From the NCBI RefSeq assembly GCF_000423565.1, contig NZ_AUIF01000058.1, positions 1 through 47,874 of the forward strand: a stretch of 47,874 nt of DNA, written 5' to 3'. The notes beneath the pieces are model-generated. The model made no database searches. It was not told where the DNA came from and saw nothing but the letters and a program-made list of their open reading frames with translations. The position numbers and the translations under genes were made by a program. Each line of letters starts with the position of its first letter. Position 1 is the stretch's first letter. This DNA is from Runella zeae DSM 19591. GTDB lineage: Bacteria > Bacteroidota > Bacteroidia > Cytophagales > Spirosomataceae. Positions 22,138 to 30,098 of the stretch are shown in pieces.

Positions 22138-23403
22138 TTACAGACGGTTAATTTTACGATTCAAACGATTCTTTTGGCGTTTACCTTCCTGTTTTGTCGC
22201 ATTTAAGGCTCCGAGGGCTGTTGCTCCAACCGTAGATTTTGCCAAGCCACCCACTCCGCCAATTACCCCACCAACTACTTTCCCTTGTGAACCATAGCTT
22301 GCACCTTTGTTAGAGCCTTGTTGGACACCTGTTGAAACGTTCTTGGGAATGTTTACTAAACCATCCAATGAAGCTTTGCTCGTATCTCTCAATATTCGAG
22401 TACCAGCACCAGCCGTTCCTTTGGCCACTGATGAGGCTGCACTACCAAGCGTTTGATTAACCATGCGAGTAGCTCCTTGTACCATTGCCCCGACCCCGCC
22501 TACGGTTACTAGCATATTGGTCATAGAAGGAACTTGAAAATAGCCCATCAGAAACATGACGAGTAAGGCGATGTAGGCCAATCCTAAATACTCAGGTTGC
22601 TGAGCCTCAGCTCCTCCCGATTGTACGGCAGCCGCAGGGTCGTAGGCATTTAGGTAGGCATCAGAAGCGGCAAAGGCAATGCTGCTGTACAAAGCCGCAA
22701 CGGTGGGCATAAGTGTGTAGTTGATGTAACTACCAAACCAACTGGCTATATTTTGAGTAAAGCCAGGAAATATCGCTAATACAAACGCAATGGGGGCGCC
22801 CATTCTTAGTACGAGGCGGTAACAGATGGAAATCAAGAATAAAATGGCTTCGGCCAAGTGCATAATGGCCATTAAAATATCTTGAAGAGCAGACAAAATT
22901 TGAAACTTAAATTCCTCTGAAAAACGTTGGAATCCAATTTTGAAATCAACGCCGACACTACCCAAACCCATAAATGCTTCACGGTCTTCGTTTAAGTCAC
23001 CACCGAAAATTTCTTTGTAACGTTGTGGGTTGGTACCAATTTCGTCCCACTTCTCCCGAATTTTCTTTTGTACCATTTCGGTGTTCTTCTTGACCTTTTC
23101 GTATAAATCTCCGTTTGATGCGTTGACCAAACTTACTGTTTTCTTGCCAAAAGCGTCCATCACGTCACACATTTTGGGAGCGGAAGCAATGAGTAAGACC
23201 ATAAGAAACGGACGTAGATACGGGAAGAAGTCAATCGGTTCGTTACGGGAAATTTGCCCAATTAATCTCGAAAAGATATAGACCAACGCACCAATCCCCG
23301 CCACTGCCCGTATGCTGACTTCTATTTTCTCCGCAGCACCATTAGAACTGGTGAGTGTACTTTGATAGACGTATTCGAGCGTTTTTAGAATATCGAAATT
23401 CAT
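22138..23403 (-). CDS. TraJ, conjugative transfer membrane protein (VirB6-like)
   Basis: The 421-aa polytopic membrane protein has hydrophobic segments near residues 30-45, 65-80, 160-200, 205-235 and 270-300, with typical TraJ features (IDFFPYLRPFLMVLLIASAPKMCDVMDAF). The C-terminal 120 residues are a Gly/Ser/Ala/Thr-rich, basic tail. It should form the inner-membrane channel platform. It starts one base after the stop of the upstream exported protein gene. Confidence 0.85.
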   Translation of the reverse strand: MNFDILKTLEYVYQSTLTSSNGAAEKIEVSIRAVAGIGALVYIFSRLIGQISRNEPIDFFPYLRPFLMVLLIASAPKMCDVMDAFGKKTVSLVNASNGDLYEKVKKNTEMVQKKIREKWDEIGTNPQRYKEIFGGDLNEDREAFMGLGSVGVDFKIGFQRFSEEFKFQILSALQDILMAIMHLAEAILFLISICYRLVLRMGAPIAFVLAIFPGFTQNIASWFGSYINYTLMPTVAALYSSIAFAASDAYLNAYDPAAAVQSGGAEAQQPEYLGLAYIALLVMFLMGYFQVPSMTNMLVTVGGVGAMVQGATRMVNQTLGSAASSVAKGTAGAGTRILRDTSKASLDGLVNIPKNVSTGVQQGSNKGASYGSQGKVVGGVIGGVGGLAKSTVGATALGALNATKQEGKRQKNRLNRKINRL

Positions 23404-23404
23404 G

Positions 23405-24406
23405 CTATTTCAGTTTGATACCTTCGTCAATTCGGTATTTTTTGGTCAGTTCTTCTCGCATCGGAACCAGTAATTCCCGTCCGAGTATCTTGACAATCAC
23501 CTCAAATTCTTCTTTGGAAATCTCTTTACTGTCAGGGGTTGCCCAACCTACCGTTTTTGTCCCAGCCCAGTTTTCAATCGGTCGGTAACCTTCTGCGATC
23601 TTCATGGATAAAGCTATACGCTGTGCCTTCATTTCGGCGATTTGTAGTTCATCTTGATAATTCAAAAGACGTTTGTTAAAATCCTCTTGTGCCTGACGCA
23701 TTTTGAGTGCATCCTCGGTTTCGGTGTAGTTGTCCAAAACAGAAGTTCCTTCTGGGTAAAAAGCATCATAAGCTTGTTCGTTGCCATTGTTAAAGTTAAA
23801 ATTCCCCCCTAATGGGTTGCTTGTAACGTTTGCTAAGGCAATGTCATAGAGCTTGGCCGTAGCCTGTCGATCTCGTAAATTTCCAGCTCTCCTCATGGAC
23901 ATAGCTCGGATTCGATTGTAGTATGCTTGTACCAGATTTTGAAATTTTCCCGCTCGTTCGTGCGCCATGTTGAGCCAATTCATTCGTTCGGAATCATTCA
24001 TTTCAAGGATATTTTGTGAGGTAGATTGCCTCATATCTTTCAAAATATCCGTTCCTGCTTTGGTTAAACCTTGAAAATCCTGAATAATTAGCTGGTACTC
24101 GGCAGGATAAATATGCCCATCCTTTCCAATTGAATTAGCCATTTGATTGAGCATCGAAGTCGTTTGGGTAATGGTTGAAACCAACTGGGTTCCCCTGTGA
24201 AATTGTTGTACTCCACTGGCTACTTTTTTCAACTTTTCGACATTCTTGACCAAGGTTTTAAACGAAGGGTCTTGCAATAATTTGATGAGCTGAGTAACTG
24301 CCGTATGCAAAGGGTCGGATACGACAAACTGTGCGTTGGCTTTCAATTGAAAAAAGGCCAATAAGCCTATCAGAGCCAGTAATTTTAAGGGTTTTAAGCG
24401 TAACAT
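23405..24406 (-). CDS. Exported transfer protein, TraI/VirB5-like
   Basis: The 333-aa protein has a signal peptide (residues 1-26, ending KANAQ) and a long, mostly helical periplasmic body (PLHTAVTQLIKLLQDPSFKTLVKNVEKLKKVASGVQQF). Its place between traG (VirB4) and traJ (VirB6) and the helical exported character match the TraI/VirB5 slot, i.e. a minor pilus or channel subunit. Sequence-based assignment was not possible by eye, so the name is positional. Confidence 0.65.
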   Translation of the reverse strand: MLRLKPLKLLALIGLLAFFQLKANAQFVVSDPLHTAVTQLIKLLQDPSFKTLVKNVEKLKKVASGVQQFHRGTQLVSTITQTTSMLNQMANSIGKDGHIYPAEYQLIIQDFQGLTKAGTDILKDMRQSTSQNILEMNDSERMNWLNMAHERAGKFQNLVQAYYNRIRAMSMRRAGNLRDRQATAKLYDIALANVTSNPLGGNFNFNNGNEQAYDAFYPEGTSVLDNYTETEDALKMRQAQEDFNKRLLNYQDELQIAEMKAQRIALSMKIAEGYRPIENWAGTKTVGWATPDSKEISKEEFEVIVKILGRELLVPMREELTKKYRIDEGIKLK

Positions 24407-24417
24407 GAGAGTAAGTA

Positions 24418-26940
24418 TTAAGGTTGAAAAACAGTTGTGCGTTCACCGTTTGCCCACGCTTTTACGGCACTTTCAAGGTTGCCGTTGTACTTGTTTTGGG
24501 CTAAATCTTGAATTTCCTCCACTTCTCGCCGTTCAGTGGTAAAAGTTCCATAGGCCGTTTTGGAAACTTCAACCCCATAAACTTTGCAATAGTCCCCCAG
24601 TAACAAAGCTAATTCTTTGTATGGTGGACGGTTTGGGTTTTTGCCTTTGTTGATACTCAAAATAATGTTCGCTTGCTTTTCGGAGAGTGCCAGTGTCTGC
24701 ATGATTTCACCAAAACGTTTCTCATAATTACTCTGGTCGAGCAGAAATTTAATGGGTGAATTGTTGATAATGGCATCTTTGACGATAGCATTTCCAACCA
24801 AATCATCTACTTCTTGTGTAACAACCCCCAATGAGCCGTAATGCTTCCTAACGGTCTTTGAACACCAGCGTAAGAAATCAGAAAAACTGTCTTTTGCCAA
24901 AGCTTTCCACGCTTCTTCGATGACCAACATTTTCAATACTCCTTTTACACTGAATAGTTTACGAACGTAGGTGTTCATAATCATAATAGTTGTCACGGGA
25001 AAAAGTACTGGGTGGTCTTTAATGTTGTCTAACTCATAAATTACGAAAGGTAAATCCATGAGGTCAATATTTTGCCGAGAATTGAGCAGGTAATCATACT
25101 GCCCCCCTTTATAATATGGACGCAAGACATATAGGAAGTTTTGCAAGTCAAATTCTTTTTCCGAGCGCCCCTGGTTTTGCTTAAAGATGTCAGGATAGTC
25201 ATTTTGAGTGAACTCATAAAAGCTATCAAAACATGGAAAAATATCATTTCCATCATTTCGATTGCGACGTAGAGCCACGTAGTATTCGTGAACAATGCTC
25301 GAAATTGTTACTTCTTCGGATTTGGACGACCGTTCCCCGTCTTTTTTCCAAAGGGCCATCAACAAATTTGCCAAAGCATCCTTGGTTTCTTCGTCGGGGT
25401 TCAAGTCCTTCATGTAGAAGGGATTGAAATTAATGGGGTTATCTGTTTCGTAGGTAATGTACCTTCCGCCCATGAGTTTGCACAGTCGTTTGTACGAGTG
25501 CCCCACATCCACCATGCTGATGTGTACACCATGGGAAAGCAAGTAGTAAATGATATTGTTCATTGTAAACGACTTACCTGACCCCGATGGGCCAATGACC
25601 ATAAAATTTCGATTGGAAATCAACCCTTTTTCCAACGGGGCAAAGAATGGGTCAACCATACACGGACGACCAAAGCGGTCAGTAAGTAAAATACCGTTTT
25701 TGTAGAAAAAACCGTCTTGGTAGTTGGTTTCTACGTTCCAAATGCTCGTAGCTTCTTCCAAAAAACAGGTAGCCAAGTTATCCGTTCCGATTTCAGAAAT
25801 ATTTCCAGGGATACAAGCCCAGAACAGCGTTTCAGCATCCCAGGTAGTCAACTTTGGCTTGAATCCTAACTTTGAAATGGCCGCCGCAGCCAATGAACGA
25901 TAATGGTCGGCGATTTCGGAATCTCGGTGAAAAACCATCACATTGAAGTGTGCTTTTACGACTTTGCGGTTGTTGGCTTTCACTTCTGCCATAAAGGCAT
26001 CTTTGGCTGAAATACTCACTTCGTTTTCCTTTGACCATGCCGAAAAAGAATAGTGTCGGCGTACTTCTCCGACCATTTCGTTTACCATTGTATCACCATC
26101 ACAAATTACTAACGCTTGGTTATATACGTGATTGCAAGATAACATCATTCCCAGCGTCGAACCCGTTGAAATGGGAAAATGACTGCTGTCGGTGGAGAAC
26201 TGTTCGAGCCGAGCCGAATTTTGTAAATCGTTCGGAAAATCGTTGAGTTCGGTAATGGCGTAGGTGTAAGTTGTATTACCTGCCACTTTCAACCCGTCTT
26301 TTGTTTCGAGGTCATATAACACTTCGTCATCGAATGAAAGCGAAAAGTATTTTTGAAAAAGGCCTGTTTCAGTTTTTGTGCCGAGAATTTCATCTTTGTT
26401 TAGCCTGTTCAGCGTTACCTTTCCCGAATCGTTGAAGATTGCCTCGAATTGATTTACAATGTCCGTAAATTCAATCCATGTTTTTGGGTCTTGGATTTCC
26501 TTGGGTACTAAATGACGTTTGAGGAACGAGGACTGTTGACTGGTTCGTTTCAAAGGTGAAGAAGCAGGACGAGTAATGTACAAATAACACCGATGCCGTA
26601 GGTAGGGACGCTCTGCAAAGTGCCGTTCGTTTTCCCACGCCACATAATTGTTAGATTGCAAGTAGGCACTCTCAAAATTTGGATGGTATTCGTCCTCAAT
26701 AAACATATCCTGCTTATGAATCATGTATCCGATGGGTAAAATCTTGATTGCTCGAACCAACACATCGTGCAGCGTATCGTATTCGCCATCAGATATGGCG
26801 AAGATTTCAGGCACCTTCATTTCAAAAGCTACCGTCAAATCTGCATTTTTGGAAACAATGATGTCTGTTTCGGCATCCACCGCCAAAATTGGAAACAGCG
26901 TTTCAAGGTTTTTTGCCTTGTTTTGGTTGATACTTTTCAC
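24418..26940 (-). CDS. TraG, conjugation ATPase (VirB4-like)
   Basis: The 840-aa ATPase energises assembly of the mating channel. Walker A is VIGPSGSGKSFTMNN (about 448-462) and Walker B lies in MLVIEEAWKALAKDSF (about 685). The N-terminal part (residues 1-400) is the CagE/TrbE/VirB4-type domain. The start is a GTG at 26940 in a GTGA overlap with the traF stop, because no ATG is available upstream of the conserved N-terminus (MKSINQNKAKNLETLFPILAV). Length is normal for Bacteroidota TraG. Confidence 0.92.
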   Translation of the reverse strand: MKSINQNKAKNLETLFPILAVDAETDIIVSKNADLTVAFEMKVPEIFAISDGEYDTLHDVLVRAIKILPIGYMIHKQDMFIEDEYHPNFESAYLQSNNYVAWENERHFAERPYLRHRCYLYITRPASSPLKRTSQQSSFLKRHLVPKEIQDPKTWIEFTDIVNQFEAIFNDSGKVTLNRLNKDEILGTKTETGLFQKYFSLSFDDEVLYDLETKDGLKVAGNTTYTYAITELNDFPNDLQNSARLEQFSTDSSHFPISTGSTLGMMLSCNHVYNQALVICDGDTMVNEMVGEVRRHYSFSAWSKENEVSISAKDAFMAEVKANNRKVVKAHFNVMVFHRDSEIADHYRSLAAAAISKLGFKPKLTTWDAETLFWACIPGNISEIGTDNLATCFLEEATSIWNVETNYQDGFFYKNGILLTDRFGRPCMVDPFFAPLEKGLISNRNFMVIGPSGSGKSFTMNNIIYYLLSHGVHISMVDVGHSYKRLCKLMGGRYITYETDNPINFNPFYMKDLNPDEETKDALANLLMALWKKDGERSSKSEEVTISSIVHEYYVALRRNRNDGNDIFPCFDSFYEFTQNDYPDIFKQNQGRSEKEFDLQNFLYVLRPYYKGGQYDYLLNSRQNIDLMDLPFVIYELDNIKDHPVLFPVTTIMIMNTYVRKLFSVKGVLKMLVIEEAWKALAKDSFSDFLRWCSKTVRKHYGSLGVVTQEVDDLVGNAIVKDAIINNSPIKFLLDQSNYEKRFGEIMQTLALSEKQANIILSINKGKNPNRPPYKELALLLGDYCKVYGVEVSKTAYGTFTTERREVEEIQDLAQNKYNGNLESAVKAWANGERTTVFQP

Positions 26941-27269
26941 TTGCGTTTGGATAAAGTTTGTACTTCAATCAGTCGAGCAAACGAACGGTTTTGGTAAACA
27001 AAAAAGGGTTTGTGATTTTTGATCGCTAATTTGATTTCGCCCCAGCGTCCGTGTCGTTTATTGGCATCATAGGTATAAAAAAGCGTGCTGCCTGCACTCA
27101 TCAACAATACCGAAATAGCAATCAATGTATTCAACCCGATGATGTACAAAAACAACGTCAGGAAAATACTGGCAATGATGCCGACAGTGGCGTAATAGAA
27201 ATATTTGCCTCGTAATCCTCGAAACTCAATTTCATTGTCAACGCCCCTAAAAACAGGAAAAGACTTCAT
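26937..27269 (-). CDS. TraF, conjugative transfer membrane protein (VirB3-like, DUF4133)
   Basis: The 110-aa protein has FRGVDNEIEFRGLRGKYFYYATVG and then two membrane segments (residues 25-65), the standard DUF4133/TraF arrangement, equivalent to VirB3. The ATG at 27269 overlaps the stop of the upstream pilin-like gene (ATGA) and is preferred over the longer open frame up to 27326. Confidence 0.85.
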   Translation of the reverse strand: MKSFPVFRGVDNEIEFRGLRGKYFYYATVGIIASIFLTLFLYIIGLNTLIAISVLLMSAGSTLFYTYDANKRHGRWGEIKLAIKNHKPFFVYQNRSFARLIEVQTLSKRK

Positions 27270-27685
27270 AGAATTGCACTGATTAAATAACCCATACTGA
27301 ACAAAAACAACAATGACCCGAACCATTTGAGCATATATTCATAAAGATCTTCTTCTCCATTTTGAAATTTTCGGTAGATTTTGATGATTCCCACAATTGT
27401 AATGACAATACCGAGTAATAGTGAAGCATGATAGAGTTCAATAGAAAGTCCCTCTGCTGTTCCCGAAATACCAGTGAAAAAGACATAAGCTCCACCCACA
27501 ATAAAATTATCTACCATGACTACGATACCACCCGCAAACAGGATTCCGATTAACCAAATAAAAATCATGCCTTCCACTTCTTCACCTCGATTCCATTTTT
27601 GGAACAGTCGCAGTCCAGCTATCACCGCAGCGGCAGCCGCCAGTGATAGGCATGTATTTCGGGCTATGGCGTAGAATGAATCCAT
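27266..27685 (-). CDS. TraE-like DUF4134 membrane protein, third copy
   Basis: The 139-aa polytopic protein has segments at residues 10-25, 40-60, 85-103 and 120-138, and the DUF4134-type motif IVGIIKIYRKFQNGEED. It is the most divergent of three tandem TraE/VirB2-like genes and lacks a signal peptide, so it may be a scaffold or accessory subunit and not a pilin. Confidence 0.7.
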   Translation of the reverse strand: MDSFYAIARNTCLSLAAAAAVIAGLRLFQKWNRGEEVEGMIFIWLIGILFAGGIVVMVDNFIVGGAYVFFTGISGTAEGLSIELYHASLLLGIVITIVGIIKIYRKFQNGEEDLYEYMLKWFGSLLFLFSMGYLISAIL

Positions 27686-27687
27686 CG

Positions 27688-28077
27688 TTAAGGGTTAATG
27701 CCAAAATCTTGTTGAGTAATCCGCGCAGAACCAACTTCCATTTCTGAAACATAAGCACTCAGCCCCGTAGTGATAGCAATCACAGCAAGTATTGCGGCTG
27801 CCCACCGCCAAATTTCAGTGGTAATGCGTTCGCTTTCACCTAATTGCCAGCGAGTATAAATCCGAAGCCCTCCAATCAAACCCATGAATCCACAAACCAA
27901 ATAAGTAAAAGTGACGAACATAGAAAGATTATTGTGTAGTGGTTCAGTAAACTGTTCACCAATTCCCACCCTCGAAAATCCACTTTTCTTTGTCAAATCT
28001 ACTGATTGAGCAAATGTATATTCATTCATTAGTGTAGCCAGCAAAAATGAAGAAACGATATAGTGAAGTCGTTTCAT
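27688..28077 (-). CDS. TraE-like DUF4134 protein, second copy
   Basis: The 129-aa protein has a signal peptide (MKRLHYIVSSFLLATLMNEYTFAQ), a 35-residue linker and two membrane segments around MGLIGGLRIYTRWQLGE, the DUF4134 hallmark. The ATG at 28077 is used; the longer open frame to 28212 overlaps the first copy and is artificial. Candidate VirB2-like pilin or pilin-related subunit. Confidence 0.8.
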   Translation of the reverse strand: MKRLHYIVSSFLLATLMNEYTFAQSVDLTKKSGFSRVGIGEQFTEPLHNNLSMFVTFTYLVCGFMGLIGGLRIYTRWQLGESERITTEIWRWAAAILAVIAITTGLSAYVSEMEVGSARITQQDFGINP

Positions 28078-28081
28078 TGGC

Positions 28082-28399
28082 TTAAAAGAACACAGCTTGT
28101 AGCGTAGCTGCAATGGCCAAAATGAACAAAATGGCACCCATCCAACCCACAGCAGCTTTTTGGGTATCTTGGTCGCCGTTTTGCCACTTACTGTAAATTC
28201 TAAACCCACCAACTAACCCCACAATGGCGGCTATAACATAAATAATGGTGGTTACTGGTGTAAAATAGGCTTGTAAGGCGGTGGCTTGTTGCTCAATAAC
28301 CTGTGCGCCTCGTTGAATTCCTGCGTTCTGTGCCTTGGATTGGGTTAAAGCCGTTATTGTCAAAGCAATTCCCCATAGGTAGTGAACTTTCCTTTTCAT
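28082..28399 (-). CDS. TraE, DUF4134 VirB2-like pilin, first copy
   Basis: The 105-aa protein is the canonical member: signal peptide (residues 1-23, ending SKAQ), then two membrane segments separated by IVGLVGGFRIYSKWQNGDQD, the DUF4134 pattern. It is the first gene of the minus-strand transfer operon. The ATG at 28399 is the start; the TTG just before it is not needed. Gaps to the next two copies are 4 and 2 bp. Confidence 0.88.
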   Translation of the reverse strand: MKRKVHYLWGIALTITALTQSKAQNAGIQRGAQVIEQQATALQAYFTPVTTIIYVIAAIVGLVGGFRIYSKWQNGDQDTQKAAVGWMGAILFILAIAATLQAVFF

Positions 28400-28667
28400 C
28401 AATACGTGTTTATTGTGGTTTGTAATTAAATTTCAAACGCAAAATAAATAAATTTATTTTTTATTATGTGATTTTAAATAATAAAAATTATTTATTTTAA
28501 ATTGTGATGTATCTTTAATCATGTATAAACCAATGAATTGTGTACTCCTAAAATTTTACAGGTTTTGATTGAGATATTTTAATATTTTTCTATTCAGATA
28601 CACTTTTATTTTGATATTTTACTATTTATAGGTTGCTTTGTAGCTGAAAAATAGCTGACAATAACCA
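28400..28667. promoter_or_regulatory. Divergent region between tra operon and parA
   Basis: This 268-bp AT-rich gap separates the transfer operon from the partition genes. A TATTTTG segment on the minus strand at about 28444-28438 is a possible -7 of the tra operon. On the plus strand lies a cluster of AT-rich boxes (28573-28618). As the DNA just upstream of a ParA/RHH pair it is a candidate centromere (parS) and operator. Confidence 0.45.
28573..28618. repeat. AT-rich box cluster before parA
   Basis: GATATTTTAATATTTTTC with TATTCAGATA (28573-28600) is followed by TATTTTGATATT (28607-28618). The first 28 bp nearly repeat 1513-1540. Direct repeats upstream of a ParA/RHH pair are typical of RHH binding sites, yet the same boxes also occur in the 1.5-9 kb region. 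Confidence 0.55.
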
Positions 28668-29264
28668 ATGAAAGTAATAACCGTGGCGCACCAGAAGGGG
28701 GGAGTAGGCAAGACTACTTTGGCACTAAACCTTTCTTTTCTATTTAAGGATACACTCAGAGTAGGCATTCTTGATACTGACTTACAAGGTAGCGTAGTAG
28801 GCTTGGGTGATTTGCTTGAAGGGATTACCCTCGTACCGCAGGAAGTACTCACCACAGGGAATGTACCCGAGTTGGATATTTTGATTATTGATACCCCGCC
28901 TTACTTGACCGACCAACTTTCAACGTTATTCGAGATTTCGGATTTTGTGTTAGTACCTACCAAAGTGAGTTACTTAGACGTGATGGCAATTAAAGCAACC
29001 ATTGCGTTGATTGCAGAAGCTCAAAAACAAAATCCAGCCATGAAGGCAGGCATTGTGCTGAATATGGTAAAGCATCGGACAAGTGTGAATGCAGATATTA
29101 AAAATATTTTAGATAGTTATCCTATACCAACGCTCAAAACCAGAGTGATGGAACGAGTGAGCTATATTCGATCGGTAGTGGCCAATGGCGTGGGAAATAT
29201 CGAAGACGAAAAAGCACGTGAGGAGATGATGGCCTTAGCCGAAGAAATAGTTGAACAACTTTAA
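28668..29264 (+). CDS. ParA partition ATPase
   Basis: The 198-aa small ParA has a deviant Walker A, HQKGGVGKTT (residues 8-17), ILDTDLQGS near 35 and ILIIDTPPY near 70-78. It lacks the N-terminal DNA-binding domain of long ParA proteins, as in type Ib systems, which pair with small RHH proteins. It would segregate the plasmid before cell division. Its partner gene follows after 14 bp. Confidence 0.88.
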   Translation: MKVITVAHQKGGVGKTTLALNLSFLFKDTLRVGILDTDLQGSVVGLGDLLEGITLVPQEVLTTGNVPELDILIIDTPPYLTDQLSTLFEISDFVLVPTKVSYLDVMAIKATIALIAEAQKQNPAMKAGIVLNMVKHRTSVNADIKNILDSYPIPTLKTRVMERVSYIRSVVANGVGNIEDEKAREEMMALAEEIVEQL

Positions 29265-29278
29265 ACCAATAAATCAGT

Positions 29279-29548
29279 ATGGCAGTAAGTGACGAATTTA
29301 AAAACCGCTTGGGGAAGTTAAGTACAAAATTAGTAGAAGAACCTGCTACTTTACCCATGCAAAAAGTAGAGCCTGTTCAACAGGTTCAGAAAAAAAGTGT
29401 GGAAGAACCAGAAGAGGAAATTACCCAGTTTAACGTGAAAATCCCTGCTACTTTGATGAAAAAAATCAAACTCAAAGCAGTGGAGCAGGATATCAACATC
29501 AAAGACATGGTGGCGCAGATTTTGATTGACCACTTTAAGAATTTGTAA
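29279..29548 (+). CDS. RHH centromere-binding partition partner
   Basis: The 89-aa protein has a flexible Glu/Gln/Val-rich N-terminus (residues 1-45) and a C-terminal ribbon-helix-helix (ITQFNVKIPATLMKKIKLKAVEQDINIKDMVAQILIDHF). It would bind parS, stimulate ParA and repress the operon. Gene order and size fit type Ib partition. Confidence 0.8.
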   Translation: MAVSDEFKNRLGKLSTKLVEEPATLPMQKVEPVQQVQKKSVEEPEEEITQFNVKIPATLMKKIKLKAVEQDINIKDMVAQILIDHFKNL

Positions 29549-29551
29549 ACA

Positions 29552-29992
29552 ATGAGATTGGAGTACGGAAAACACCATTCAGAAATTGATTATCCAATCG
29601 GGATTTTAGACTACGAAGCACTTGCCATTGGTATTTTTGCTGGGTACAAAGTCTGTAAAGTATATGATTTGCATTGGTCGTATGGCTTGCTGACATTCTT
29701 CGTTGCGGCGGTGACCTTTTGGGCATTGATTCAGGTGAGGTTTGTTCGTCTAATCTTAATTTGGAGCTTGACACTCATCATTGGATTTTTGACCTACTAC
29801 ATGGTACAAGACTCAGTGGATAATTTCATGGGAATTGTGGCTGGCTCATTGGTGGGAGCGTTGATTTATTACAAACATACAAACGATTACAAAGTATATC
29901 TCTATTATCAACACCTTAAAGAACGAATGAAGGAAGACGAGGAAAAAGATTCCCAAGTCTTAGAGTTAAGAAGGGCATTTGAGAACAAATAG
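29552..29992 (+). CDS. Membrane protein before the coupling protein
   Basis: The 146-aa protein is unrecognised. It has about three to four membrane segments (residues 45-65, 67-82, 85-105) and a charged C-terminal tail with coiled-coil character (YYQHLKERMKEDEEKDSQVLELRRAF). It starts 3 bp after the RHH partner gene and precedes the VirD4-type gene, so a transfer-related role at the inner membrane is likely. Confidence 0.65.
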   Translation: MRLEYGKHHSEIDYPIGILDYEALAIGIFAGYKVCKVYDLHWSYGLLTFFVAAVTFWALIQVRFVRLILIWSLTLIIGFLTYYMVQDSVDNFMGIVAGSLVGALIYYKHTNDYKVYLYYQHLKERMKEDEEKDSQVLELRRAFENK

Positions 29993-30098
29993 TAAAAATA
30001 CAGCCGCTCATCTACTCAAATAACATAAAAGTATAATTTAATGTTATATAATTAAATGTTTTTATTATTTTAAGCCCCTAATTAAATGAATATTCAAA

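Noticed and set aside
27688-28212. 174-codon version of the second DUF4134 gene
   Set aside because: The extra N-terminus overlaps the first copy in another frame; the ATG at 28077 gives a proper signal peptide.
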